From contig JAOSKN010000001.1 of the NCBI GenBank assembly GCA_027493525.1, positions 434,001-498,000 on the forward strand: 64,000 nt of DNA. Reading direction: 5' to 3'. Under the pieces are notes generated by a model, which did not search any database, was not told where the DNA came from, and saw only the letters and a list, made by a program, of their open reading frames with translations. Below, piece by piece: positions 51,005 to 59,794 of the stretch. A program made the position numbers and the translations under genes. Source of the stretch: Planctomycetota bacterium. Its GTDB lineage: Bacteria; Planctomycetota; SZUA-567; H5-PLA8. Positions within the stretch are counted from its first letter, which is position 1. Each line of letters begins with the position of its first letter.

Positions 51005-53962
51005 ATGCCGCTGCTTCGACACGTGTGCAATTTCGTGGCCGCATGCTGCCTCGCCTGCGCCGCGACGCTCGCGCCGGCAATCCTGGCCGGTGAAGGGGAA
51101 GCGCCGGCGCCAGCCGAGCCCCCCGCACCGGTCATGGTGGCCGGGGTGCGCTGGAACGCCGTCCAGCAGACGCTGATGGAAGATAAGGGCGCAGTGATCC
51201 TGTCCGGATCGGCCTGGGTGGAATACACGGGCGTGCGCCTGGAAGCCGACCACATCGTCTATTTCCAGAAGACCAAGGAAGTCTACGCGGAAGGGAACAT
51301 CCGGCTGCGGGCGGGCGAATCCGAGGCCGCCGCGCAGGTGGCCTACGTGGACATCGCCAACGACCGCGGCTACCTGGTGGACGCGGTGGTGCGCGTCTCG
51401 ATGCCCGCCGCCGAGGAGAAGCCGGCCTCGCCGCTGGACCTGCCCAAGCCGCGCAGCCTGGAGGAAGGCTTCACGAAGGTCGAGAAGGGCGAGGCCTCGC
51501 TGCTGCGCAGCCGCGACCCGTACGGGGTCTACCTGGATGTCGTGGACGACCCGCAGGGCCGGCTCAATTTCATCTTCAAGGCCGAGAAGGTCGTCTACGA
51601 GAGCCGCATGCATCTGCGCGCGGACGACGCCTTCGTCACCACCGACGACATGGCCGACCCGATGTACGGGGTGAAGATCAAGCATCTCGACATGTTCATG
51701 CGCGAGATCCCCGATCCCACGAAGCCGGGGCGGACCGACCTGCGCCCGCGCCTGATCGTGGGCCGCGGCGCGCGCCTGAAGATCGGGCCCGTCACGCTCT
51801 TCCCCTTCCCCACCGTGAACTACGACCTGACGAAGCACCTGGGCTTCGTGGCGGTGGATGCCGGCAACAGCTCCCAGTGGGGCGCCTACGGGCTCTTTCG
51901 CTACGGGATGGGGCTCAACACCGAAGCCGACAACCTCTTCGATCCGGTCAAGCTGTACCTCGACATCGACTACCGCGTGAAGCGCGGCCCGGCGCTGGGC
52001 GGGGAGTTCAAGTACCAGACCGGGCGGCGGCCGCAGAGCGGAGAGGCGCGGCAGGCCTTCGAGCGCGGGCGCGGCTTCGTGCGCGTCTACTTCAGTTCGG
52101 AGATGTCCATCACCGGCGAGGACGACTACGAGCGCGCGAGGCGCAACCGCGAGCGGCGCATCCAGCCGAAGATCGACGGCGACCATTACCGCGAGTACGA
52201 CGCCAACCAGTTGTTCCTGGCACGGCGCCGGAAGGACAACGCGGGCCCGCCCTCCTTCGACCTGGATTACTACGAAGGCGAGACGCGCGGCATCGTCGAT
52301 TTCGCCCACCACCAGCCGCTGCGCTTCATCGCGGGGCTCAACGACGTCGAACTGGACTTCAAGTACCAGTGGCGCTCCGACCGCGACTACGAACTCGACT
52401 ACTTCAGCAACAACTATCTGCAGAACAATCAGCCCGAGGCGCTCGCCAGCGTCCGCAAAGGCGGGGACAACTACGCCCTGGAAGCGCTCTTCCGGGCCAA
52501 TCCGCACGACTTCGACGGCGCGCCGCCGCGCGCGCCGTACGATTTCGGGACCTTCACGGAGTACCAGCCGGCGCTCACGGCCTCCCTCGTGCCCACGGGG
52601 CTGGGCAAGGGCTTTTACGCCGAGGGGCAGGCCCAACTGGCCCGGCTGCGCCGCGACTTCGAGAATTCGGTCATCGAACAGGACGACCTGGAAGCCTCCC
52701 GCGGCTTCGCCAAGGCCACCATCCAGCGCCCCACGCGCTTCGCGGGGCTGAACTTCCGGCCCTACTTCGGCGGGCAGGCCGCCTGGTACGACGACTCGCG
52801 CGACGGTGGCGACACCGTTCAGGGCGCGTTCCTCTACGGCATGGACGTCTCCACGCGGCTCTACGCCGCGCTCCCGGAGGCGCGCAACGGCGAACTGGGG
52901 CTCTACGGGTTCCGCCACGTCATCGAGCCGCGCATCGAGTGGTCCGCCGTCAGCGACACCATCGAGGATCCGGTCAACATCTACGACTTCGATGCCGTGG
53001 ACGATCTGATCGGCCTCCAGCGCATCCGCTTCGCGCTGGACCAGAAGTTCCAGACGCGCACGGTGCGCAAGGACGGCACCCTGGGCACGCGGGACTTCGC
53101 CACCTTCCGCATCCACACCGACCTCTTCCCGCGCCAGGCCGACCGCGACCGCCTGCTCGAAGGCGACCACCTCGACTTGCTCTACCTGACGGGCAACCTG
53201 TTCGTGATCGACGCCATCCAGTTGCAGGGCAACCTGGGGGTCAACATGGAGAACGGCGCCAAGGCCGAAGTCGCGTCCTTCTTCCTGAACTTCGACCCAG
53301 GCGGGCGCTGGCGGCTCGAATTGAGCGAGCGCTACAATTTCAACGACGACGAGCGCAAGATTCAGGGCTCGGACTTCTTTCGCGTCAAGTTCGACTTCCA
53401 GCTCAGCGAACGCTGGACGATTTCCATCGAGGAAGCCACCGAACGCCAGCGCGCCTTCCTGGCGCGAAAGGGCCGCAGCTACACGCGCCTGGCCCTGAGC
53501 CGCCGCTACGGCGCGTTGGTCGGGACCTTCAGCTACCGCGTGGACAAGAACAACAAGGACAGCTCCGTGGGCTTCTCGCTGGCCCCGGCCTTCGCCTACC
53601 GCAACCTCATCGTCCCCAACCAGTCGCTGCTCGTCGCCTCGGCCGAGTCCGAGGGCGGCGACGAGTTCCCCGAAGAGCGCAACTTCGACCCCTTCAACCT
53701 GGTCAAGAAACACGCCAAGAAGAAAAAGGCGCCCCCGCAGCAGCCCGTCGTCCCGCCGCCGCCCCCGGCCGAGCCCGTCGAGCCGCCGCCCCCGCCCCCG
53801 TCCAACGACGGCGGCGCCTCCCGCGAGGCCGAAGCCCCGGTCGCCACCGCGGCGCGCCCGGCCGAGCCCGTCCAATTGAAGCAGCCGCCTCGCAACCTCG
53901 ATTCCGACGACTGGGCCGCCGAAGGCGCGCCCGGCGCGGGCAAACCGTCGGACGGCCGGTGA
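51005..53962 (+). CDS. LptD/OstA-like outer-membrane protein
   Basis: The protein is 985 residues. A signal peptide (VCNFVAACCLACAATLAPAILAGE) leads to an OstA-type beta-jellyroll (GAVILSGSAWVEYTGVRLEADHIVYF, EVYAEGNIRLRAGESEAAAQ). A long region of alternating beta strands follows (LNDVELDFKYQWRSDRDYEL, YFRPYFGGQAAW-like NFRPYFGGQAAWYDD, YNFNDDERKIQGSDFFRVKFDFQL). A disordered Pro-rich tail (VVPPPPPAEPVEPPPPPPS) ends the protein. LptD places LPS in the outer leaflet. The N-terminal layout fits, while the tail and divergence suggest a PVC-type variant. The heptose genes at 3806-6270 support LPS production. No LptE is seen. Confidence 0.72.
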   Translation: MPLLRHVCNFVAACCLACAATLAPAILAGEGEAPAPAEPPAPVMVAGVRWNAVQQTLMEDKGAVILSGSAWVEYTGVRLEADHIVYFQKTKEVYAEGNIRLRAGESEAAAQVAYVDIANDRGYLVDAVVRVSMPAAEEKPASPLDLPKPRSLEEGFTKVEKGEASLLRSRDPYGVYLDVVDDPQGRLNFIFKAEKVVYESRMHLRADDAFVTTDDMADPMYGVKIKHLDMFMREIPDPTKPGRTDLRPRLIVGRGARLKIGPVTLFPFPTVNYDLTKHLGFVAVDAGNSSQWGAYGLFRYGMGLNTEADNLFDPVKLYLDIDYRVKRGPALGGEFKYQTGRRPQSGEARQAFERGRGFVRVYFSSEMSITGEDDYERARRNRERRIQPKIDGDHYREYDANQLFLARRRKDNAGPPSFDLDYYEGETRGIVDFAHHQPLRFIAGLNDVELDFKYQWRSDRDYELDYFSNNYLQNNQPEALASVRKGGDNYALEALFRANPHDFDGAPPRAPYDFGTFTEYQPALTASLVPTGLGKGFYAEGQAQLARLRRDFENSVIEQDDLEASRGFAKATIQRPTRFAGLNFRPYFGGQAAWYDDSRDGGDTVQGAFLYGMDVSTRLYAALPEARNGELGLYGFRHVIEPRIEWSAVSDTIEDPVNIYDFDAVDDLIGLQRIRFALDQKFQTRTVRKDGTLGTRDFATFRIHTDLFPRQADRDRLLEGDHLDLLYLTGNLFVIDAIQLQGNLGVNMENGAKAEVASFFLNFDPGGRWRLELSERYNFNDDERKIQGSDFFRVKFDFQLSERWTISIEEATERQRAFLARKGRSYTRLALSRRYGALVGTFSYRVDKNNKDSSVGFSLAPAFAYRNLIVPNQSLLVASAESEGGDEFPEERNFDPFNLVKKHAKKKKAPPQQPVVPPPPPAEPVEPPPPPPSNDGGASREAEAPVATAARPAEPVQLKQPPRNLDSDDWAAEGAPGAGKPSDGR

Positions 53963-54092
53963 CCGGCGGCCGGAAGCCCTGCGCCGTCAAACTCTTACCC
54001 GCCTTTTACACATTCTCTGAACCTCTCGACCCTCCAGGGGCCGTTGTAGACTGGATGGAGGCGCGGGAGACCCCGCGCGTACAGGGAGCGCC

Positions 54093-56822
54093 ATGACCGA
54101 CCGCGAGCTGTTCGACCGGATCCGGGCAGGGGAGGACGAAGAGGCCTTCGCCGACCTGGTCCGCCGGCATCACGCCATGGTCCACGCGGTCTGCCTGCGG
54201 GTGCTGGGCAACCCGACGGAGGCCGAAGACGCCGCCCAGGCGGCGTACCTGGTGCTGGTCCGCAAGGCGCGGAGCTTGCCGGCGGGAACGGTTCTCGCCG
54301 GCTGGCTGCACCGCACGGCCGAGCTTTGCGCGCGGGAAGCACGGCGCGGCAGGGCGCGCAGGCTCCGGCACGAACGCGAGGCGACGGGCATGCACGAGAC
54401 AAGCGACGCGGAAGCCGAGGCCGCCTGGAGCGGGCTGCGCCCGAACCTGGACGCGGCCCTGGCGGAGTTGCCCGAGTCCCAGCGGGCGTCGCTCGTGCTG
54501 CAGTACCTCGCGGGCCGGAGCCAGGCCGAGGCGGCGCTTGAACTCGGCTGCCCGGTCGAGACCCACCGCACGCGGGTGCGGCGGGGCCTGGAGACGCTGC
54601 GCCAGCGCCTGCAAGGGCGCGGGGTGCGCGTCTCGGGCGCGCTGCTGGTCTTCCTGCTGGCCGAGCGCGCGCACGGGGCGGACGCCCCCGCGCGCCTGGC
54701 CGCCTCCATCCGCGCCGCCTGCCGAACGCCGGCAGGGGCTTCGCCGGAAGCCGCTCGAATCGCGGAGGAGGTCGCTCGCATGCTTTCCGTTCAACCCCTG
54801 AAGGTCACGGCCGCGCTGTGCGCGGCCGTGCTGTTCCTGCTCGCCGGCGTGGCGGGCCTGCTCGGCGCGGCCGAAACCGGGTCGCCCCCGGCCGAGACGC
54901 GCCGGCCCGCGCCCCAGACGGCAGCGCCGCCCGCGGCGCCAGCACACGCGCCCGCGACGCGCAGGCCGGGCTGGGCCATCCGCGGGATCCTCCACGACCC
55001 CAGCGGCCGCCCGCTTGCCGGCGCGCGCCTCTTCGCCGATAACGGCTCGCCGCGGCAGCAGATGATGGAGGGGCGCGCGGAGCCGCAGCCCTGGCGCAGG
55101 CTGGAGCATTACGAACCCCAAACCCCCGCATTCTGGTACGGCCACGACCCGGTGCTCAGCGACGAACAGGGACGCTTCGAGATCCTGGGCATCGCGCCGC
55201 CCGTCGGCGGCGGCATGATCGCCTACCATCCCGCCTACAAGCCCCTGCGGGTGTCCGTTAAGCGAAACATGGCCGACGAGGCCGGCGACGTGGACCTGGG
55301 CACGCTGACGTTCGCCGAGGGCCTCGCCCTCGCGGGCAAGGTCGTCGACGCCGGGGGACAACCGCTTCCGGGGGCGTGGGTCGGCGTGCAGGCGGCCATC
55401 CGCGACGACCAGGGCCTGCGCGCCTGGACGCGGATCGAGCCCGGCGACATCCGCGTCACGCGGAGCAACGCGAAGGGCGAGTTCGAACTGCGCGGGCTGG
55501 CCGCGCGCCCGTACTTCATCGCGGCCTGGAACGACCGCTGTCCGCCCGTGGAGCAGGCCGCGGATTTGGAGCGCGATTCGGCGCCCGCCGAGCAGGCCTT
55601 CGTGCTTCGCGAGAGCAAGCCCTTGCGCGTAACCGTCCTGCGCCGGGGCGACCGGGCGCCTTGGCCAGGCTGCATGGTGATGCTGAGCGACGAACAGGGC
55701 GAGGTTACGGGACCGGACGGCGTTAGCACGTTTCACGGCGTGCCGGAAGGGCCGCTGGGCATCGACATCTCGCCGCCCCACCGGGTTCCGGATCGAGAAA
55801 AGGGGGAAGTCGAGCGGATCCCCTTCGGCGTGTTCGGCCTCCACCGCAAGGCGCAGGCCGGCGACGAGGTGGTCGTCGAACTGGAGCCGCCGCTCGACCT
55901 CAAGCTGAGCGTCGTGGACGCCGCAACCGGCGCGCCGCTGAGCGGCGTGAGGGTGAATCTCTGCGCGGACTACCAGGCCTGGGACCGGGCGCGCGGCAAT
56001 CCCGGCGACCTGAACTTCCCGCTCCCCGATCCCGAGGCAGTCCATACGCTCTCCGGACCCCGCCCCGGGCCTTGGACGCTCTGGGTCTTCGCGGAAGGCT
56101 ACGAACAGCCCGCGCCGAGGCGGATCATGCTTCCCGACGGGGGCCTGGACGAACCTCTGAAGGTGGCCCTCACGCGCGCCACGGGCGCGCTGCGCGGGCG
56201 CGTCGTAGACGAGACCGGAGGGCAGCCGCTGGCCGGCGTGAAGGTCCAGCTTACCCAAACCCTCAAGCGCTTCGGCGCGGCGTCGCTTGAGGTGAAGACC
56301 GCCGACGACGGATCCTGGAAGTTCGAAGGGCTCCAGCCCGGCGCTGAGGCGCTCAACCTCGGCTTCCATCGGGACGGATACCTGCGCGAGACGCTGCGAC
56401 TTCAGGCGAAGCGCGAACGACAGGATCCCTTCGACGACCTGAATTGGGGCTACCACAACCACCGCGCGCGCATCGTCGAGTACGAAAAAGGCGCGCCGCG
56501 CCCGGAAGAAGCGCCGCTCGTCCGCATGGTGCGCCCCGCCACGCTCAAGGGCCTCATCCACGACCCGCAGGGCAAGCCGATGCGCAAGTACGGCGTGAGC
56601 GTCTACGCCGCCGGGGAAGCGCGCAACTTGAAGATGAGCATCTTCGCCCGGCTGAGCACCGGCGAGGACGGGCGCTTCGAATGCGCCCTGCCGCCGGGAC
56701 GCTACGACGTGGTCTACGGGCACCGCGATTGGCAGGCCGAGACGAACGCGGACCTGAAGGCGGGCGAGACCCTCGAGTTGAAGCTGCGCTCGGAAGGGCC
56801 GATGGTGGAGGACGAGTTCTAG
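54093..56822 (+). CDS. ECF-type sigma factor fused to a membrane helix and carboxypeptidase-regulatory-like domains
   Basis: The protein is 909 residues. Region 2 (about 5-80) shows DEEAFADLVRRHHAMVHAVC, GNPTEAEDAAQAAYLVL and VLAGWLHRTAELC. Region 4 (about 120-175) shows LPESQRASLVLQYLAG and SQAEAALELGCPVETHRTRVRRGLETL. A linker, one membrane helix (VTAALCAAVLFLLAGVAGLLG, about 235-255) and a Pro/Ala stalk follow. The outer part has at least four Ig-like repeats (GILHDPSGRPLAGARLFAD, GKVVDAGGQPLPGAWVGVQ, GRVVDETGGQPLAGVKVQL, GLIHDPQGKPMRKYGVSVY). The sigma part would face the cytoplasm and the repeats the periplasm, so release from the membrane could couple an envelope signal to transcription. 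Fused ECF sigmas are known in planctomycetes. Confidence 0.82.
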   Translation: MTDRELFDRIRAGEDEEAFADLVRRHHAMVHAVCLRVLGNPTEAEDAAQAAYLVLVRKARSLPAGTVLAGWLHRTAELCAREARRGRARRLRHEREATGMHETSDAEAEAAWSGLRPNLDAALAELPESQRASLVLQYLAGRSQAEAALELGCPVETHRTRVRRGLETLRQRLQGRGVRVSGALLVFLLAERAHGADAPARLAASIRAACRTPAGASPEAARIAEEVARMLSVQPLKVTAALCAAVLFLLAGVAGLLGAAETGSPPAETRRPAPQTAAPPAAPAHAPATRRPGWAIRGILHDPSGRPLAGARLFADNGSPRQQMMEGRAEPQPWRRLEHYEPQTPAFWYGHDPVLSDEQGRFEILGIAPPVGGGMIAYHPAYKPLRVSVKRNMADEAGDVDLGTLTFAEGLALAGKVVDAGGQPLPGAWVGVQAAIRDDQGLRAWTRIEPGDIRVTRSNAKGEFELRGLAARPYFIAAWNDRCPPVEQAADLERDSAPAEQAFVLRESKPLRVTVLRRGDRAPWPGCMVMLSDEQGEVTGPDGVSTFHGVPEGPLGIDISPPHRVPDREKGEVERIPFGVFGLHRKAQAGDEVVVELEPPLDLKLSVVDAATGAPLSGVRVNLCADYQAWDRARGNPGDLNFPLPDPEAVHTLSGPRPGPWTLWVFAEGYEQPAPRRIMLPDGGLDEPLKVALTRATGALRGRVVDETGGQPLAGVKVQLTQTLKRFGAASLEVKTADDGSWKFEGLQPGAEALNLGFHRDGYLRETLRLQAKRERQDPFDDLNWGYHNHRARIVEYEKGAPRPEEAPLVRMVRPATLKGLIHDPQGKPMRKYGVSVYAAGEARNLKMSIFARLSTGEDGRFECALPPGRYDVVYGHRDWQAETNADLKAGETLELKLRSEGPMVEDEF

Positions 56823-56828
56823 AGTGAT

Positions 56829-56888
56829 GGTGAACGGTGAACGGTGAACGGTGAACGGTCTAACCCACCGGACACCGTTCGCCGTTTT
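56829..56888. repeat. 7-bp tandem repeat with a partial inverted partner
   Basis: Four exact units of GGTGAAC (56829-56856) plus GGT are followed 14 bases later by ACCGTTCGCCGTTTT, an imperfect reverse complement of two units. It starts seven bases after the stop of the sigma-fusion gene. The period is the same as at 41946 and the string overlaps the arm at 25513. Confidence 0.75.
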
Positions 56889-56959
56889 GTTGAACTCAGG
56901 TTCCTGGACGAGCCGTCCACCTGCCGCTATTCTGATCGCGGTTGCCGGAACCGCGCGCC

Positions 56960-57232
56960 ATGCTCAAAATTCTGCTCGTCGTCGCGCTGACGATCTATCT
57001 GCTGATCGGACTGACCATCACGGCCTTCTGCGTGCATATGGCCTACCACGAGTCCGCGATCGGCTACGGCGACGACCACGACCACAAGGCGCTGCGCCTG
57101 CTGGAAGGCCCGCTGGCGCTCCTGGGGTATCTGTTCCTGTTTCTCTTATGGCCGGTGGCGCTGCTGGTGACGCTATTCGGAAAGAAGAAGGTCGCAGACG
57201 GCCGGGAATCAGTGGGCGAGTCCGCGCCGTAG
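56960..57232 (+). CDS. Small membrane protein
   Basis: This 90-residue protein has two membrane helices (KILLVVALTIYLLIGLTITAF and GPLALLGYLFLFLLWPVALLVTLF) joined by a charged loop with YGDDHDHK. The basic segment GKKK follows the second helix, so the C-terminus would be cytoplasmic. No family is recognised. The ATG at 56960 is preferred to a TTG at 56942. It converges with the DUF4091 gene, 17 bases between stops. A His/Asp-rich loop could bind metal, but that is only a composition note. Confidence 0.6.
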   Translation: MLKILLVVALTIYLLIGLTITAFCVHMAYHESAIGYGDDHDHKALRLLEGPLALLGYLFLFLLWPVALLVTLFGKKKVADGRESVGESAP

Positions 57233-57249
57233 CGATTTAGAACTTAAAA

Positions 57250-59637
57250 TCATTTCTGAAGTTCCACGATCTTCGCCGCGATCTTCTCGCGCATCGTATC
57301 GAGGGCATCCGGGTCGTTCGAGCGGGCGAAGAAGTCCGAAACGGTACCGCGCCCACCTTCGTTGCGGCTCTTGACCGCCGCGTCGAAGATCTCGTTCAGC
57401 AGCGCTTCGGCATCCTTCGCCGCGGCCTCGCCCTTCGCCTTGGCGCGCGCGCGGAGGGTCTCGATGTAGCGCCGGTCGTCCCAGGCCTCCCGGACGCCTT
57501 CCAGGTACGGAGCGCGGACCACGCCGTAGGGCGTCGTCCAGGCGTAGAGCCAGTTGCTGCCGGCGGAGGTGTCGAAGCGGTTGCCCCAGTTGTAGGCCCA
57601 GCAGAGGCTCCCGCGCGAATCGAAGGCGCCGAAGAAGAAGCCGTAGCTGTACCGGCCTTCGGCGACCGAGCGGTCGTCGCCGCCGCCGGAGTATTGCCAG
57701 AACGTCTTGGACGGCCCGCCCGCGCGGACCTTGTCGCCGAGCTTCGTGTCCTCGTGGATCGCATTGGTGCAAAAGATTTCGATGTCGTCCAGGAACGGCA
57801 GGCCCGGCACGGCGTGATGGATCGAGCCGTAGATGCGCGCCTTGGGCCAAGCTTCGTGGATCGCCGCGCACGCATCCTTGAAGTGCCCCTTGATCCACGG
57901 CCCCGCCCCGCCCACGCCCCAGTGCTCCACCAGCCGGCCCTTCTCCGCGTGCTCTTTCAGAAAAGCGTCCTTCTCCTTCGCCTTGACCTTCGCCACCGTG
58001 TGCCAGGGGCCGTCCTTGTCCTTCGCATAGTAGACGTCGGCCTTGGCCCAGTTCTCCTGCACCCACTTGGCCGGCTCGTCGAAGGGCGTGAGGAGCGGCT
58101 CGGGCCAGCCGGCTTCTTCCGCGTGCTTCATGAGCTTCTCGACCCACTGCTTGTAGAGCGCGCGCAGCTCGGGGATCAGCTTCTCCTTGGCCTCGCACGT
58201 CCGCACGATGAACTCCTTGCGCCCGGCCATGGAATCCCCTTCGAAATGCACCTGCCGGTAGAGTTCGCGTTCCAGCGAAAGGGTGTCGGGAAAGCCGTAC
58301 GGATCGCCGCCCAGGAAATAGACGAAGTTGTCGATCCCCGCCGCCTTGGCGCGCTTCATGAAGTCGTCGAGGACCGTGAAGTCCAAGTCGAACTCGGTCG
58401 CCGACTTGCGCACGATCCCCGGCTGCACGCCGCTGAACCAGAGGTTGATCGAGTTATGGTTGTGCTTGGCGATGAAGCGCAGTTCGTGGTCGCAGAGCAG
58501 CCCGACCGTGCAGCCGCCCATGTGCAGGCCCGCCTCGGTCATGCCAAGCAGCGTGATCGGAAGGACCTCAACCTCCAGCGGCACGGCGGCCTCCGCCTGC
58601 CCTTCCGCGGCGATCCGCAGCGTCCCGCGGTAGGTTCCGGGCGCGCCGGCGCCGCGCGTCGTGACGTTGACCCAGAAGAGGTGCGACGCCCCGGCGGGGA
58701 TCGTGGCCACCGGATACGCCGGCCAGAAGCGCTGCGGGAAGAGCTGCCCCTTCCCCGTCACCGAATACTCGGCCGCGAAGAGTTCCACCTCGGCGTCCAG
58801 CTTCGCGCCGGCTTCGTTCGCCAGGCCGCCGTCCCCCAGCGCGAGCGAGACGTTTTTCAACTCCGCCCCGTTGGCGTAGACGCCGAGTTGCGCGGGCTCC
58901 GTCTCATTCAAGGCCAGCTTCATCCGCACCGGCGCGCCGGCCTCGCCGTCCTGGGGCGCCGCGCTCGTCGCGATCAGCCGCGCCGTGGAGCGCGCGAACG
59001 GCACAAGCGGCTTGTCCTTCCAGGCCTCCGGGAGGCTCGCCGATTGCGGCTCCGGGAGTTTCGCGGCCTTGCGCTTGGCCTCCTGCACCCGCGCGACCCA
59101 CGCGCGGGTCTCGTCCGCCCAGCGCGCCTCGTCGGCCGCCGCGTCGCCCTTCACGACCTTCACCCAGGCCACCGGCAGCGCCGCGGCTTGAGGCGCGGAA
59201 AGGCTCAGCTCCGTCCCGTCCTTTCCCGGCGCGCGCATCACGAGATCCCACGGGAGCGGCACGAGCGCCGTCTTCCACGCCCCGTCGCCCAACCCGCCGA
59301 TGCGGTGGACCTCCTCGCGCCCCGGCAGCCCCGCGAAGAGTTGGACCACGATCGGCGCCTGTGCGATGTCCTGGAAACGGACTTCCGCCAGCCACGCCGA
59401 ACCTTCCGGCGGGCGCGACCCTTCGCCCCACCAAGCCGGCAGCGGCACCGCCCCCACCTTCCCGGGCTTGATGGCCGCGTGCGGCTCCCCGCCCGTGCCC
59501 TTTTCCCAGACTGTCTCATCGAGCTTCGCTTCCACGAGCTTCACCTGCGCGACCGGCTGATCCTCTGCGGCTCCCAGGATCTGAACCTGGAGCGCCACCG
59601 CCAGACCCAATACCACAACACCTTTTACCACAGACAT
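57250..59637 (-). CDS. Exported DUF4091-type glycoside hydrolase-like protein
   Basis: The protein is 795 residues. A signal peptide (VVKGVVVLGLAVALQVQILGA) precedes two N-terminal beta-sandwich regions. A TIM-barrel-like part follows (GLHMGGCTVGLLCDHELRFIAKHNHNSINLW, DDFMKRAKAAGIDNFVYFLGG, LLTPFDEPAKW with an Asp-Glu pair, YGSIHHAVPGLPFLDDIEIF). The C-terminal RGSLCWAYNWGNRFD and TPYGVVRAPYLEGVREAWDDRRY match DUF4091 proteins. These are thought to act on polysaccharides, with FDEP likely holding the catalytic acid. GGAGG lies 7 bases before the ATG at 59637. Probable role: periplasmic sugar-polymer degradation; substrate unknown. Confidence 0.78.
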   Translation of the reverse strand: MSVVKGVVVLGLAVALQVQILGAAEDQPVAQVKLVEAKLDETVWEKGTGGEPHAAIKPGKVGAVPLPAWWGEGSRPPEGSAWLAEVRFQDIAQAPIVVQLFAGLPGREEVHRIGGLGDGAWKTALVPLPWDLVMRAPGKDGTELSLSAPQAAALPVAWVKVVKGDAAADEARWADETRAWVARVQEAKRKAAKLPEPQSASLPEAWKDKPLVPFARSTARLIATSAAPQDGEAGAPVRMKLALNETEPAQLGVYANGAELKNVSLALGDGGLANEAGAKLDAEVELFAAEYSVTGKGQLFPQRFWPAYPVATIPAGASHLFWVNVTTRGAGAPGTYRGTLRIAAEGQAEAAVPLEVEVLPITLLGMTEAGLHMGGCTVGLLCDHELRFIAKHNHNSINLWFSGVQPGIVRKSATEFDLDFTVLDDFMKRAKAAGIDNFVYFLGGDPYGFPDTLSLERELYRQVHFEGDSMAGRKEFIVRTCEAKEKLIPELRALYKQWVEKLMKHAEEAGWPEPLLTPFDEPAKWVQENWAKADVYYAKDKDGPWHTVAKVKAKEKDAFLKEHAEKGRLVEHWGVGGAGPWIKGHFKDACAAIHEAWPKARIYGSIHHAVPGLPFLDDIEIFCTNAIHEDTKLGDKVRAGGPSKTFWQYSGGGDDRSVAEGRYSYGFFFGAFDSRGSLCWAYNWGNRFDTSAGSNWLYAWTTPYGVVRAPYLEGVREAWDDRRYIETLRARAKAKGEAAAKDAEALLNEIFDAAVKSRNEGGRGTVSDFFARSNDPDALDTMREKIAAKIVELQK

Positions 59638-59725
59638 TTGCAACCTCCATGCGAAGACTATGGGCTGTCTAGATCACCCTGAGGTATACACCGGCATACG
59701 CGGCTGCGGATGAGGTTGAGGGCGT

Positions 59726-59767
59726 AAAAACAGACCGGGCGCGGAGTTTGCGCTCCGCGCCCGGGTC
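59726..59767 (-). terminator. Rho-independent terminator of rpoC
   Basis: A long GC stem (CCGGGCGCGGAG / CTCCGCGCCCGG with one bulged base, loop TTTGCG on the plus strand) is followed on the minus strand by CTGTTTTTACG. It starts 28 bases after the rpoC stop at 59795 and marks the end of the rpo transcription unit. Confidence 0.82.
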
Positions 59768-59794
59768 TTCACGTGCGGTTGGACGGGGCCGGAG

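Noticed and set aside
50990..53875. 961-codon minus-strand frame opposite the LptD-like gene
   Set aside because: Composition-driven complement of a clearly structured outer-membrane protein; no signal peptide or motif.
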